This document shows positions 11,601 to 23,653 of a stretch of 64,000 nt of DNA, in pieces. The position numbers and the translations under genes were made by a program. Each line of letters begins with the position of its first letter. Within the stretch, counting starts at the first letter, position 1. The notes beneath the pieces were generated by a model. The model was not told the origin of the DNA. It did not search any database and saw only the letters and a program-made list of their open reading frames with translations. Origin of the DNA: Nectonema munidae (taxonomy: Eukaryota > Nematomorpha > Nectonematoida > Nectonematidae); assembly GCA_030549495.1 (NCBI GenBank), contig JAUIRK010000832.1, positions 1 to 64,000 of the forward strand, written 5' to 3'.

Positions 11601-12608
11601 CCTTGCATCATGATGTTGCTAAAAGCTTAGATGATGGCCTCTACGTAGGCATGATATCTTACGACCTGGAGAAGGCTTTTGATACAGTCTGGCATGATGG
11701 TTTGCTGTTCAAACTTAGTAGCATGTTTGTGCCATCATACATCTTTAAGGTAGTTTAGAGTTTCCTTTCTCGACGCACATTCCAGATCAGAATAAATAAC
11801 GAATTTTCTAAGAGAATAAGCCTAGGACGCGGGGTCCCCCAATGTTCACCTCTAAGCCCCCTTCTTTTCAACATCTACATATCTGACATTAGGGACTCTT
11901 TCAATAAGTCAATCTATGCTAGGATAATCAGTTTCTCAGACGACATATGTGTATATTACTCCGCTAAGCGTGTACCGCGTATTTGCTAACACCTTATGGA
12001 CGTAAATACCATATTAGGTAGGTATTTCACTTGATGGAAACTTAAGATGAATTACTCTAAGTTCAAGTTCATCATCTTTGGCGCTAATTGTCCCAAAAAT
12101 AACCCGCTAACTATAGGGAATATTCCCCGTGTTCGCCAAATCAATTGGGATACAGGATTTAGTTTTCATCGTGAAGCTCACAAAAAGATAAAGAAGGAGA
12201 AGAAGGATCTAGCGCTATATGGATGTCTTAAAGACCTTTGGGTTCATTCCAAGGCGGTAGGCAAGGTCATTAAAACCTAACAATGCCGAAATTGACTTAT
12301 GGTAACTCCATTTTGGGATGTCTTCCCTCAACTTGGGCCAACAAAATAGACGACATCGTGTACAAACTTTTTAGAACTGTTTATGGCAAGCCTTTCACTA
12401 TTGCTCATAGCCAGACCTCCTTTTCTTGGTTCCAGAAAAGTTTGGAGAAATTAAATAAAAAGTTTATTGAAAAACTAAGGACACATAAGCATTGCCCACA
12501 ATTATGCGAAGCTTGGGAGCTCAGGCAAGCCCAGGCTGAAGGGTTTGAAAAGCCTAGGCCTATAACTACCGCCGTGACGTTAGATACGTCAGCCATCGTT
12601 AGATCCTC
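8640..12608 (+). mobile_element. Jockey-like LINE: endonuclease and reverse transcriptase, broken and twice interrupted
   Basis: Endonuclease pieces: NIISLNIQSISNKLFELE and IIAIQEIWL (8670-8810), then LLGDLNAHH near 9160. A connecting region lies at 9307-9717. Reverse transcriptase: KKLKARKAAGWDEVSN (about 10050), STHIRPISLLPCLSKVYNK (10230), DEQFGFKK (10342); after an insertion, MISYDLEKAFDTVWHDG (11650), RRGVPQ-like GRGVPQCSPLSPLLFN (11826) and the active-site-like SFSDDICVY (11930), where the usual F/YADD reads FSDD. The C-terminal region ends near ILGCLPSTW...LRTHKHCPQL (12300-12500). Several stops and frame shifts occur (for example after 8975, 9222, 9717, 11758). The AT-rich first 300 bp differ in base composition from the rest, so the 5' part could belong to another LINE. 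Reading resumes after the LTR element at 14416. Confidence 0.75.
10386..11580 (-). mobile_element. Second LINE (Jockey-like), 5'-truncated, inserted in reverse into the first
   Basis: On the minus strand: NPKILGLTLDPKFTYNK (11570-11520), ALTGTKWGKNKEILIHTYK and RPILEYGSTIWGS (11470-11370), KMLQIIQNKTPCLATG (11340) and a terminal zinc-finger-like LCPVCNQHPHNTHHLFNCPH (about 10825). These are the thumb and C-terminus of Jockey-type ORF2. The segment is flanked by AACAAATCATG on both sides (10375-10385 and 11581-11591), fitting an 11-bp target-site duplication. The 3' part (10386-10675) holds short palindromes, for example AGATTATACT paired with AGTATAATCT. No poly(A) is seen at its end. The repeated word also encodes the conserved RT motif STNH, so shared ancestry is an alternative explanation. 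Confidence 0.65.
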
Positions 12609-12798
12609 TGTACTGATCATTGCATGAAGGTCAAGACTGCTTCAACCTATATCTAAATTGCAACGCTGTTTTCAACCTTATATAAATGACCTTTTATTCA
12701 AACAATGGACCACAATGTCGTGTTAAAGTGATGTTGTTATTTGTGTATTCACATTATTACTTTTACCTTCAATCTTATATAAAGGTACTTTCATGACA
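12609..12798 (+). repeat. 5' LTR
   Basis: Direct repeat of 14221-14415. Starts TGTACTGATC and ends TTTCATGACA. Confidence 0.85.
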
Positions 12799-14220
12799 GC
12801 TCAACATCACTTTTGTTCATTCAGTCCTTCATTTTAATGTTTTTTTTTCGTGTTTATGGATAAAGTTTTAAAATCGCCTGTTTGGAAATCAAGTTGAAGG
12901 ATGATGATTGTTTAGATCAATGGAAACATTGGCGTGTACACTTTGAAAACTTCCTGGAACAGTTACCTGACAATAATGTTGATAAACATAAGATACTTTT
13001 TTGTTATGTAAAACCTCATATTTTTAAGTATATCGACAATATAAGCACACTCGACTTAGCCTTACAAAAACTTGAGTCTTTGTTTTGCAAAGAAAAAAAC
13101 ACAATTTATATGAGGCACCTTCTCGCTACGCGAAAGCAAAAGGTAGGAGAAAGCATAGATGATTTTATTCAAGAGTTGCAAACCCACAGCAAAAAGTGTG
13201 ATTTCAAAGATGTGACTACCGAAGTGTATCGAGAGGAAATGGTTCGTGATTCTTTGATAAATGGATTATCATCACCCTTAACACAGTTGCGTTTATTAGA
13301 AGATTCAAAGTTATCTTTTAACAAAGCATCATTGCTTGCAAGATCACTAGAAGATGCCCTTAAAAGTTCTGCTGGATACGGTAATGAAAGTTTTATGTTT
13401 TTAACTGTCAAACCCCCCTGAATGATGATAAGGATTTAAAAAGCCAGACTCTTGTTAAATCGAAGTTCAATAGCAAGTCATTTAATCAGATTGATCAGTG
13501 TTACTTCTGTGGTAATAAACGTCATCAACGTGCATACTGCCCTGCTCGAAACACTTAATGTAGAAGATGTAACAAACTAGGTCATTTTGCTAAAGTATGT
13601 CGCTCCTCAACTACTGTTTCAGTCTCTAGTATCGCAGCTCTAAACGCATTTCTTCTAGTGTTACTCTTAACGTCCAAATCAAAAACTTCGTACTTCGTGC
13701 CCTTCTTGACACTGGCTCTACAGAAATCTTTATTGCTGAATCCTGTGTTAGAAAGTTATTCCTGAAGCCTGCTTATCTACCGGAACAATGCCTCATGAAA
13801 GAATGTTCCTCTTTCCTCGCAAGACCGCCAATGGAACATCACTACCAACATGGCTTACAAATTCCGAAAAGTTTCTCTTAAAAAAGCATGCAACTTCTAG
13901 CAAATTTGAAAAAGATATTGAAGAAGTGGAATTGGAACAACTCAACCCTACACATGCTTTTGTCAAAACTCAAGATGGGATAACAAAGAGTGTCTCTTTA
14001 AGGTATATTGCTCCTTTAAATCAAGGCGAGGAGGAAAGTCTGCAAGAAGTTTCACTCCCAGATACATCATTACCCGAAGATGAACTCGAGAAAGACCAAG
14101 ATTAGCTTGGAAACAAAAGCTGAGAGAAAAGTCACGATCCTCCTACAAGAAGGTATCCGCAACGAGAAAGGAACCCCTCTGAAAGATTTCATTACTGAAA
14201 TAAAACAAGATGGGGTAGAA

Positions 14221-14415
14221 TGTACTGATCATTGCATGAAGGTCAATTAAAGAATGCTTCAACCTATATCTAAATTGCAACGCTGTTTTCAACCTTATAT
14301 AAATGACCTTTTATTCAAACAGTGGACCACAATGTCGTGTTAAAGTGATGTTGTTATTTGTGTATTCACATTATTAGTTTTACCTTCAATCTTAAATAAA
14401 TGTACTTTCATGACA
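14221..14415 (+). repeat. 3' LTR
   Basis: Direct repeat of 12609-12798, preceded by a short purine-rich stretch as expected for a polypurine tract. Confidence 0.85.
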
Positions 14416-15780
14416 CCCTCAATGACTATTGCGCAAACCTTAGAACTAGGAGCATAACCCTTCACAAACGGGCACTGGGGGGAATGGCTGGAGCAATATT
14501 ATATTAGATTTATCGTTACCTACTAGAACATTGATCAAGCTGAGCTTTGGAAGTTTAAACATGTTCACTATGTTGAGCTTTGTTTTTGGGCAATGATAGC
14601 TTTGAAAGTACCTAGCTTACTTCCAAGTTCTGGCATATTTTTTAGAGAGATAGTTATATATTTACCACTATTTACAATATTTGGGGAGAGGGTAACTTCT
14701 TCCTGCTCTCAACCTTGATAAATTCCCTGTCCTAAGAGTCGGACTTGTGGGCTCTCTTAATTATTGGAACAGAGATGTTTAAGCAGGGGTCGCTGTCAAC
14801 GTCTAACCTAGATGTTGGCTTTATGGCCTCTAAGATGGCAATGTTGTTATTGCTGTTAGCTCATAGAGCTCCAAGAGGCTTTTCTTCACTTTACTCTTCT
14901 TCTTCATCTTTGACGTTTATGCAAGCTGTTAAGTGTGCGAAGAGCAAGAAGTATGTGTGGGCGTTGTTTAATGATCTGATGAGATTAAGCATACGGAGTA
15001 GTAAGAGAGAAGCAGCAAAAAAATCGTGGGTTGACTTAGTTTTCTAAAAACAAATGGGACAAAGCGGAAGCGAAAAGCCAGAAAGTTTGAACCAAATTTT
15101 TTTTATATATTGCTTGCAATTCAAAACGAAATAATTTTGTTGAATATTAATTAAAATTTACATTATATTTTTCAAAGTGTCTTTAAGAGTTTTATAATCC
15201 AAAAACACTGCCGAGTAAAAAGCCAGCAATGGGCTTGCGAGGTTTAAAGATCTTGATGATCTTAGACTTTTCTATCAGTATCATTTATTTTATTATCAGG
15301 TTATATGAACATAGCATGAATATTTGTCAACAAATTTCAGCTAAAATCATTTGTGATGTTTATCGTTCAATTTCAAAAATTTGTCCACCTTCATCTAAAA
15401 GACAATCATTTTCCATCAAAAGAAAAAGATGGACAATTCAATTTAAATTTAACATTATCTTGATAGTAACAAAATTTTCACATATTGGGATCTGTTTGAA
15501 AATTTTAAGATTTCCTACTCCATCTTAGTGAAATGATAATTGTATCTAGCTTAAATAATTTTTAATTAGCAAATAAATTGATTTATTTAATTTTTTTTAA
15601 ATTAAATTAATTGATTTTTAATTTACAAAGGAGGAACTTCTTATTCTTATTTAAGATCTTTTTGAAACACCCAATATTATATCCTTATACCATTACCACT
15701 TCCTAGTTCAATGGTACATGGTAAATCTTCAATTTTATCAAGATACATACTTTTTTTTTTAATTATTTCTTTTTAATTTG
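14416..15780. other. LINE remainder and unassigned sequence
   Basis: The first 40 bp continue the Jockey-like LINE (SMTIAQTLELGA, then stop). Frames such as 14745-15047 have no recognisable family. From about 15060 the sequence is plain AT-rich. Confidence 0.4.
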
Positions 15781-16540
15781 TTTTCAGGCTGCTTCTTTCT
15801 CTTATACTAATCTTCAAAAGATTTTAAAATTAACGATCTCAATCTCAAACATAAAATTCCGCTGTCATAGCATAGCCACCAAACTCACCCAACTCGCTCA
15901 ACATTTCAACATCACCATCACCTTGTCTCCCGGACATTCTACATGCACCGAAAACAACATAGTGGATCAATTATCCAAAACATTAACATCGAACACAACC
16001 TTAACCATTTTACCCTCTATCCCTCTATCTTGCATCAAATCTTTAACACACACATCCATCCTGAACAATTGGTCATCCCTCAACATTTCTCTTCCTCTAA
16101 TCAATTTACGATTAATAATAAAAGCATTTTTCTCGCACGCAACACAATTAGATGGCTCTCTTTTCACTGCCCAACCTATGCTTATTTTTACAAATTCAAT
16201 CTACACAACAACCCACTTTGCTGTTTTGGTTGCACAGAAATAGAAACACCAATACACATCATCCTTCTATGCCCCATCTTTCAAAACATACGAACCAAAC
16301 TACTCAAATTCTGCCACTTATATTTTAATGGAATCCCCAACTCCATTTATGACTTTCTATATCACCCTTCAATTCTTCAAGAACTCTCAATCCTGATAAA
16401 CACAATAGAACCAATTCTTAAAGCACACCAAAATCTTATCCCTACACACCCAACTCCTAATTTAATATATCACCCCTTTAATACAACACTTCTACATTTT
16501 CTTTCCTTTTATTTTGCTTTTTTAGAACTTAACAACTAAT
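15780..16540 (+). mobile_element. RNase-H-bearing LINE, C-terminal part
   Basis: Reads FNITITLSPGHSTCTENN with IVDQLSKTL, the last conserved block of a LINE RNase H (normally PGHxGxxGNExADxLAK). In an overlapping frame it continues RNTIRWLSFHCPTYAYFYKF and then ETPIHIILLCPIF, the usual TGHG...C-x-ET-x-HILLxCP finger of I/Jockey-group ORF2. The two parts lie in different frames, so a shift separates them near 15950. The sense strand is C-rich and almost G-free over several hundred bases, unlike the surroundings. The 5' part is missing. Confidence 0.7.
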
Positions 16541-16935
16541 TCAATTTCCGTCACAGAGAAACAACCGATCAAAGCCATCCAAATCATAGCAATACAGCAA
16601 GCATATCAGCCAACGCTGGAAAGTGTTGGAGATTTCCTTCACTCACTCACTCAACTTGATTAAAGAAAGTATTACAAGCCAAAATATATTTAAAAAAAAA
16701 ATATTTTTACTATATAGCTTATATATAATAATTTTCTGAAAAAAATTTATAGAAATGATTTTTTTGAAAAAAATTGATTTATATCACTAATTCAATTGAT
16801 ACTTCCGGAATTTTTTAACCGTATTACGCAAAATAGAGTAAAGAAATAAAATAAGAATTGTAGATATTTTAAAACCTTCAAATCCACAAACTAATAAACG
16901 TGTAAAAATTAGAAATATATGAAGTTTTTTTTATA
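16541..16935. other. AT-rich, nothing recognised
   Basis: Probably the LINE 3' untranslated region followed by plain AT-rich DNA. Confidence 0.35.
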
Positions 16936-18660
16936 GTTCATTTCATTTCATTTCATTTCTTGGTTGACACAGCTAATAGACTGGAATGTCCGATAGCTGG
17001 CAAAAGCTTGAGGAAAGTGTAAAGTATAGACAGGTTAATACGGAAGTTAATGGCGTCATAGCGAATTTATGTTTTGGGAAATGGTTATCTTAGTCATTTG
17101 TGTACTAGAGCATAGGTTTAAGGAGGAGTCAGCCTTAGAATTTTATCAATTGATTCAATCAAGTTTGACAGATTATAAGATATAAAAGGGTAAATTAAAA
17201 TTTCTTTAATGGAGAAAATCGAAAAGCCGAATTTTGTTATATTTTTATTAAAAAATATACCTAAGTATTCACTAGTTCTGGGGCAAGAAAATAACAAGTG
17301 ATTAGAGGTTTCATCAAAATTACATCCAAAGCGGCACAATTTATCACGTGTTTTTTAATCTTATACAGAAAGTTCTTACAATTACAGTTGCCTGAAAGCC
17401 ATCTTGTTATATTAGGCGGAAATGTTAACAACTTTTGTTTTTTCAACGTATTTTTAAAAGTAGTGAGGCTCAAAATTGGGAATTTAAGAAAAAACTTACT
17501 GCTTAACCAATCAATTGACCAAAAATCTTGGCTCTTTTTCTTGGAGAACTGTTTCAATGAGGAAAGAGGTAGATAATTAGTTTTTACCAAGAGAGGAAGA
17601 GTTTCCTTTGCTAATTTATCACAGATTTCATTTCCTTTAATTCCTTCGTGTCCTGGACACCAAACAAAACGAATTTTAAATAGACTATGCAGCTTAGAGT
17701 ATAATTTTATTATATCAGCTATATATTCTGAGGATGACTTGTTTTGTAAAGCTTTAAGAAGAGATAATGAGTCTGACAAAAAATAAACAAGAGAGAATTT
17801 CGAGAGTTGATCTATTTGACATTCTAGATGTCTCAATGCAGCTAAAAGAGCGGCTCCTTCAGCTAAAAAGGATGAAGACATGAGACCTATACTAAAAGAG
17901 TTATGAAAATCTGGGTTTTGTTTATGTGGGTAAAACATGGCGAAGGCCGAGGCACCAGCAGTTGAAATATGATCATATGACCCATCAGAGAAATAAAATA
18001 TAACATTAGAAAAACTTAGGATTTTTTGACAATATTTTTTGGCTTGTAATTTGGTTGAACATATACATGTATTAATCTAAAGATTTATTAGTATAGGGTC
18101 ATATATTTTACTAGTAGAGACTATATCAATTTCATCATTAAAATGGGAAGCAAAAAACTTAAAGTATAACATTTTAAAATGATCAACGTTAGAATAGAAA
18201 CTTTTTATGTTAGTTGGGAGTCCATATGAATAGTAAATCCTGTTCTTTGATATAAAACATAATTTTTTTGTAATAAAAGACCTTTCAATAAAATTAAGGG
18301 GAGGAGAAAATGACGATAATAAAGAAATTAACTGCTTAGGAGTGGAAATAGGGCATTTCAAAGCATATCTTAGAATGGAATAGTACATAACACTAAAACT
18401 GTATTGGTAAGTTTTTTTTTTGAATATATGTCCCCAAGAAACAATTCCATACAGAAATGATGGAAGAACTACGTTGAGAAGGATAGTTTTAAAGAAAACA
18501 AAGTGTTTAGGCCATTGGAAATTATTGATCCATCTAACTTTTGAGAACAATTTGAAGCATTTAGTATGTTTACTATCATAATTCAATTTCCAGTTGAGTT
18601 TGTTATCGAAGATAACTCCTAAATATTTTACGTTTGTCAAAGGATGAAGGTTGACAGATT
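16936..18660 (-). mobile_element. RNase-H-bearing LINE on the minus strand (RT thumb, RNase H, C-terminal finger)
   Basis: From right to left: NVKYLGVIFDNKLNWK and VLPSFLYGIVSWGH (RT thumb, 18640-18077); FSDGSYDHISTAGASAFAM, the first RNase H block (about 17995-17940); EGAALLAALRHLE and VYFLSDSLSLLKALQ; FVWCPGHEGIKGNEICDKLA (about 17670), the last RNase H block; TRWLSGNCNCKNFLYKIKK; and CRFGCNFDETSNHLLFSCP (about 17330). At least three frame changes break it. The 3' end carries the repeat tail ATTTC x4 at 16936-16960, read as (GAAAT)n on the element strand. It belongs to the same broad group as 15780-16540 and 40560-40915. Confidence 0.8.
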
Positions 18661-19640
18661 CAAATTTTTATAGTTAAATCTTTATTTGTTTCATTTTATT
18701 TTTTTTAAATTTTATTTATTTATTTTCAATATTTTTGCCATATCAAGTTAACGAAAATGGCTAACAATATAAAAAAATTCCCATTCTGATCATCAAAATT
18801 AGGTTTTTTACATTAATTTATTGATCAAGATGATATTTTAAGGAACTCAATGTTTATATGTAAGTCAAGTTTCATGTTTATATCTTTTTTTATTGAGTAG
18901 CAATTTTGCTTTATTTCTATTAGCTTACAACCCTCTAAAATACAATGAAAAATTTTTTCGATTTGTAGACTTCTACCAAATATTGAAAAGGCTATAACTT
19001 TGTTTTATTTTATTGTACATCCTAGGTCAAAGTAAATTATAACTAGAAAAGTGTGGGTGATCACATCTAGTAATAGTAATGTATTTTTTTTGTCGCTTCG
19101 CTACTAATCGTAATGTTTTGTATTTTACTACGTTAGTCGATGTATCATGGTTTATGTTAATTTGGTTTCTTATGTTTTCATTTTTTTTCAAATAAGTTGC
19201 GTGAACTTTTAATCTTGTTTTACTTTGGCTTCAAGATTTTTAAAATTATCTTTTATAACTAAAGAATCGATTTTTCTAAGAAACCTTTATTTTTATTTTT
19301 TTTCAGTTTTTTATAAATAAAAACGCCTTAAGCCTTCTCTACATTAAAGTCTCATGCATCAAGCTTGCTCTCTACATCAAAGTTTATCGGAAATTATTTG
19401 TAGTTCAAGAATTTTAATTTCGATAATAGAAGACAAAAAAAGTATAATTAAAATTTAAAATTAGAACTTGAAAAAAAATAATTTTAACTAGTTCAAGCTC
19501 ATGATGAAAATGAAGTATTCAAAATTGACAAGTTAATTAAAGTAGGTCTCTCTTAATTTTATTTGGATTGGAATTTTACAAATAAAGTGTTTTTTTTCTT
19601 TATTTAAAAGTTTTCCTTTTGTGTATCGACATTTTTTTCG
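18661..19640. other. AT-rich, no gene recognised
   Basis: No conserved frame and no repeat ends identified. Confidence 0.45.
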
Positions 19641-19649
19641 TTTAGATCA

Positions 19650-20985
19650 GAGGTTCCTAACCTGGGGTGCAGGCACCCATAAGGGTTGTCAAAGATAGTT
19701 TTAGAGGGTGTGAGACTGCTTAATAAACTTTTCTTTTTTGCATCGCGTCCATGCTTTTCTGCTAAATCTCAAAAGACACCTCTTCTAATCCGCGCTATCA
19801 TGACTAGCAACGAGCAGGAATCCTCTGCAAACTTGTCCATTACGGCTAGATCAACGCAAGGGAGTTGGCGGCTTCATCACTCGTACCCTGCGTTGAATAG
19901 CACGTTACTAGCAATGAAGCTGTATGAACCATAACTGCCCAACTTGGTTACATCAAGTGAATGCGGAACCTGGATATGTTAAATCTGATATACAGTACCT
20001 AGATGTAGTCAGCTTAACTCAAGAGATCTTGCCAAAGAGAAAATTACAGTCTTCGCTGAGCTTCTTCCTCTGGATAAGAGGAATGCTAAAGACTCCCTTA
20101 TTGTGCTACTATTCGATATTCTTGGCAGAAACTGTCATTTAATTCGACACCGATGTGGGTCTCCTAAATCAAAGAACGTCGACACCAGTTGCAGCGTCGC
20201 AAAGCACATGGGATGCGGCGACCAAGCAATTTGGGACATCCACTTAGCTCAGAATTGGAATAGAAGTACCTTCAAAGCCTATAACTTCAAGAAACTTTCC
20301 GAAAGGGGGTAAAAAAACCTTTTTAGGAAAGGAGCCGAAGAAGTAAATCTTCGACGAGCTGGCATTCTTTAGTAATGAAGAATATCAGTTCGGGCTTCGT
20401 CTTATTCATACGCTTCGTATGAGTCACTTGACACCTGTGATCATCTAGAAGCTCTAGTCCCTCATCTGTTGCATCAAAAAACACTATCAAGGATTTCTTG
20501 ATCTCTACTTCAATCTCTTCTCCTAAGAAAGTGGCCGACGAAAGTATCGGGCGGGTCAACCAATGGTTGGAAAATGCCTCGCATGACAACAGCTTTGATG
20601 AAGATTAACTTTGGAAAGTATTAGACGAAATTTCGCCTACAAACAACACTCCAGAACTTAACGCTTTCACGGAAGATTTACTAGAAGCGTCAGAAGATCA
20701 AGCATTCGAAAATCCTCAAGACTTCATTGAATATGTCAAAGAGTTTCCTCTGTTACCTAACTTGGGACTTCGAATGGTTATTTCATTAGAATACCTCATA
20801 GCGAAAGAAAACTTCATAGGTAAAAGCTGGAGGAAGATATTTTTGGATATTTTATCGCCACACGAAGAGAAAAAAGAAGACGATCAAGAGTCCACAACAT
20901 CAGAAGATACAATCATCGATCTAGCGGACTCACCGCTCAATATAAAATTTTTGAAAGAAAGATTCTATACGTCTTTATTATCACA
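19650..20985 (+). other. GC-richer block of unknown origin, hAT-like left edge
   Basis: It starts with CAGAGGTTCCTAACCTGG at about 19649, which resembles a hAT terminal repeat. From about 19740 the GC content is clearly higher than the surroundings, yet only short frames remain. The plus frame from 20762 reads LPNLGLRMVISLEYLIAKE and then an acidic tail HEEKKEDDQESTTSEDT. I recognise no family. The differing base composition and several short broken frames suggest an inserted, decaying foreign or mobile element; this is inference. Confidence 0.35.
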
Positions 20986-20989
20986 GATC

Positions 20990-21134
20990 TTAAAGGTAAA
21001 TGTACCGTGGGGTGTTTTCATCGAGAAGGCACAATTGCGCTGCTTGTATCGAATTATGAGAAAGTAGGCTTGATGCGGGATCGAACCCAAGACCTTGAGT
21101 TATCGAAGCACAAACCAACCTTACTCATGCACAA
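20990..21134 (-). repeat. tRNA-derived SINE, copy A
   Basis: On the minus strand it reads GGTTGG (A-box region), then GGGTTCGATCCC (RNA polymerase III B box), GCATCAAGCC, TTCGATACAAGCG, GTGCCTTCTCGATG and a CCCCACGGTAC tail. The frame starting at 20762 takes its last 20 or so codons (ending CLYRIMRK) from this SINE. Confidence 0.8.
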
Positions 21135-21194
21135 TCTTCACTGATATTAATAAATTCAACTTTTGATTGCCAAATAGAACCATGGTTAGTGCCG

Positions 21195-21629
21195 TCAACA
21201 CTTAAGCGTAGGATTTTTACAATGAACTCTAGGATCATTGCAAGCAGGAGTCATCAAATTACAAGAACAGGAAGATAAATCAAAAAGACTATTTAATTTT
21301 TTATCCATATAATTTTTGACTTTAACTTTTGCATGTTTTCGATTTATTTCTTTAACATTATTCAATAAATTTTTAATTTTTCTTAATATAGATGCATCAT
21401 TAATTAAAGGTAAATTTGGAATTACCGAACACCAAATATGTTTCAGCACAGTAAAAATATTTTCAACAATTAAGCAAAAGTTCAAATTAGGAAAAAAGTG
21501 AGTAAGAAAATAGTAAAACTGGATAACTTCCAAATAAGTGCTAGGATGTGTCAAAGATAAACCACTTGGTTCAGCGCCGTATTTTTCTTCGCTTTTCTTT
21601 CGAGTGAACGGTTTTTTTATTTTGGCCAT
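21195..21629 (-). CDS. Protein of unknown function with cysteine-rich C-terminus, probably transposon-derived
   Basis: An uninterrupted 144-codon frame with a true ATG. It begins basic (MAKIKKPFTRKKSEEKYG), has a hydrophobic middle (VIQFYYFLTHFFPNLNF) and ends with LNSLFDLSSCSCNLMTPACN and VHCKNPTLKC. The LxxLFDI...CxC pattern resembles the N-terminal part of unnamed multi-exon repeat proteins found in several invertebrates; I cannot name it. The frame ends shortly before SINE copy A, so the C-terminus may be cut short by that insertion. No partner exon identified. Confidence 0.4.
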   Translation of the reverse strand: MAKIKKPFTRKKSEEKYGAEPSGLSLTHPSTYLEVIQFYYFLTHFFPNLNFCLIVENIFTVLKHIWCSVIPNLPLINDASILRKIKNLLNNVKEINRKHAKVKVKNYMDKKLNSLFDLSSCSCNLMTPACNDPRVHCKNPTLKC

Positions 21630-22345
21630 TTTAAAATTATATTAAATTGAAAATATTAGACTGAAAAAATAACAAGTGTATACTAACAAAATGATAAAAA
21701 CTACTGATAAAAAATGCGTTTCCGCAAAAAATATAGCTTTAATATAAAATTTTTATTTTATTAATGTATACATTGAAATACATGTAGGATCATAGTGCGG
21801 TTTCGAAATCGATTTACCCTACTGTATAGGTGCTAAGCGGCCTTATAGTTTTTTGAAAGATTCTGGTGAAAATTTTTGTGAAATTAAAAAAGGACTACTC
21901 TGTAAATTTCAAAATATTTATTTACTTCAATATTATAACAAAAAATAAGAATTTGAAAAGATTTAGACAGGTCATTAAAAATAAGAATTTAACACCATCT
22001 GTAAAATTTCTAACTCTTTCCATAATGGGAAACTTTTCCATAATGATTACTTTTTAACATTGATTTGCTTGTCTGCTAGTGAGCATGTTTGGTTTCACGC
22101 TATCTATAACCCAAGGTCGATCTGAATATGCTTGAAAGCTCTTTTCTTATAATTAAACACAATAGGTAAAGAAGTTTGAATATTTTTATTTGCCTATTTT
22201 AAATCGTTCTTTTTTGGTTGATGCGGCAATCGTACCTTGATAACTACAAATTTCGTACTCTTTAGAGATAAATTTTCCTTTATTTTTCTGCTAAGAAATA
22301 ACTAAAACTGATCATTTTAATATTACTACCACTACTTTCCTTCAA
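21630..22345. other. AT-rich, no gene recognised
   Basis: A slightly GC-richer patch near 21785-21845 may be the end of a mobile element, but no partner end was found. Confidence 0.35.
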
Positions 22346-22349
22346 AGAT

Positions 22350-22500
22350 ATCAGGTTCCCTAGATACTGGGTTTCGATAACTCAGGGTGTTGGGTTCGAT
22401 TCCTTATCAAGCCTACTTTTTTCATAGTTCGATACAAGCGTCGAAATTATGCCTTCTCGATGAAAACACGCCATGGTACCTGTTTTTTCCTTTAAATTTT
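22350..22500 (+). repeat. tRNA-derived SINE, copy B
   Basis: Contains TAGATACTGG, GGGTTCGATTCC, AGTTCGATACAAGCG, GCCTTCTCGATGAAAACAC and CATGGTACC in the same order as the other copies. Confidence 0.8.
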
Positions 22501-23653
22501 GTTTTGTTCCCTATTTTTTCTTTAAATATATGAGTAACCCAGGGTCCAATATATTTCAAGGATCCAAAAATTGAAATATATATTTTGTCCATTTACATAA
22601 CTACATATATACCCAGAACAAGTGGTAAATTAGCATTTCAACTAATTTTTAACAATTTCAGCTAATTTTGTTATATATATTTCACGTATCAGAGAATATA
22701 CTACCAAGAATCAATTATATGATACATTTTAATACCCTAATTTCTTTGTTCAAAAGTACCTAAACGTTTACTGAACGTTCTCACATGAATCATATTAAAT
22801 GTTTAACAAAAGTGTCATATCAGAAAGAGTCCTATGCCTAAAAACAAAACAAAATTTTTATCAATATAAAACTATTTGTGCAATATATCAAGAAATGATA
22901 TTTGAGTAAAATCGTACTGATTACTGCTATAATTTGACCCAATTGTTGGTCATTTATACATAATCGGAACTAATAAATCTTATTTTAAACTTGATATACT
23001 TCCTTCTTATAAGTTTTTAAAAAAGGAGAACTCTTGCTACTGTAGAGGTTATCCAATAAAATACCTTGATCTTCAAATCCAAGCATATATGAAATTAAAA
23101 TGTAGCCAATGAGTTCCTCCTGAATGGCGTTTGACAATTCTAGCACGATTTAAAAATGACTAAAGACCATTACATTTTTGTTAACGATGGAACACTATCA
23201 AAACTTTAACCTGAAAAAATGTTTCTTCAAAAATCAATTTGTGAAAAATTAGTTCAAACCTTATTAAAAATTTTATTTATATTTCTGCGCAGTCAGACTT
23301 TTGAACTTTATTTCTCTGCTAAGTTTTTCAATATTATGAACGGAACTTGATAAAGCAGAAAAACAGACAGATTATAGTATAAGCAGATTCCTTTTGAGAT
23401 TTTATGGTCAAAAGACATAGAATTCGTATATGTAAGTTATGTAAATGGCAAAAGATATTCACCTAAAAATTTTGAAATACATTCTGCTATTCATTCATTC
23501 ATTAACCAATCAAACACTCGCTTAAAATTTCTGCATAGCATGTATAAAAGCTCTTTACAGTGCAATTTGAGTTTACTAACACTTCCTTGTACGAACAATT
23601 TTAGTCACTTTGGATCACCTACTCCAAAATTGTGCTTTTTGTATATCTTCATA
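22501..23653. other. AT-rich, no gene recognised
   Basis: No conserved frame seen. Confidence 0.4.

Larger units (their letters stand above)
12609..14415 (+). mobile_element. Ty3/gypsy-like LTR retrotransposon fossil, small and broken
   Basis: Two direct long terminal repeats of about 190-195 bp (12609-12798 and 14221-14415), each starting TG and ending CA, bound a 1.4-kb interior. Visible parts in order are a gag-like region (about 12880-13420), a CCHC zinc-knuckle region and an aspartic-protease-like DTGSTE motif (to about 13760), and a stretch resembling the tail of an integrase (13790-14105). The flanks are TCCTC and CCCTC, a probable 5-bp target duplication. The interior is far shorter than a complete element, so the copy is broken, with several breaks. 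The two LTRs are roughly 97 % alike by eye, suggesting a fairly recent insertion. It sits inside the Jockey-like LINE and is therefore younger than it. Confidence 0.8.

Noticed and set aside
21061-21120. Possible tRNA genes at the GGTTCGATCC sites
   Set aside because: The B box is present but the acceptor stem and anticodon arm cannot be formed and the same unit recurs with a constant non-tRNA body, so these are SINE copies.
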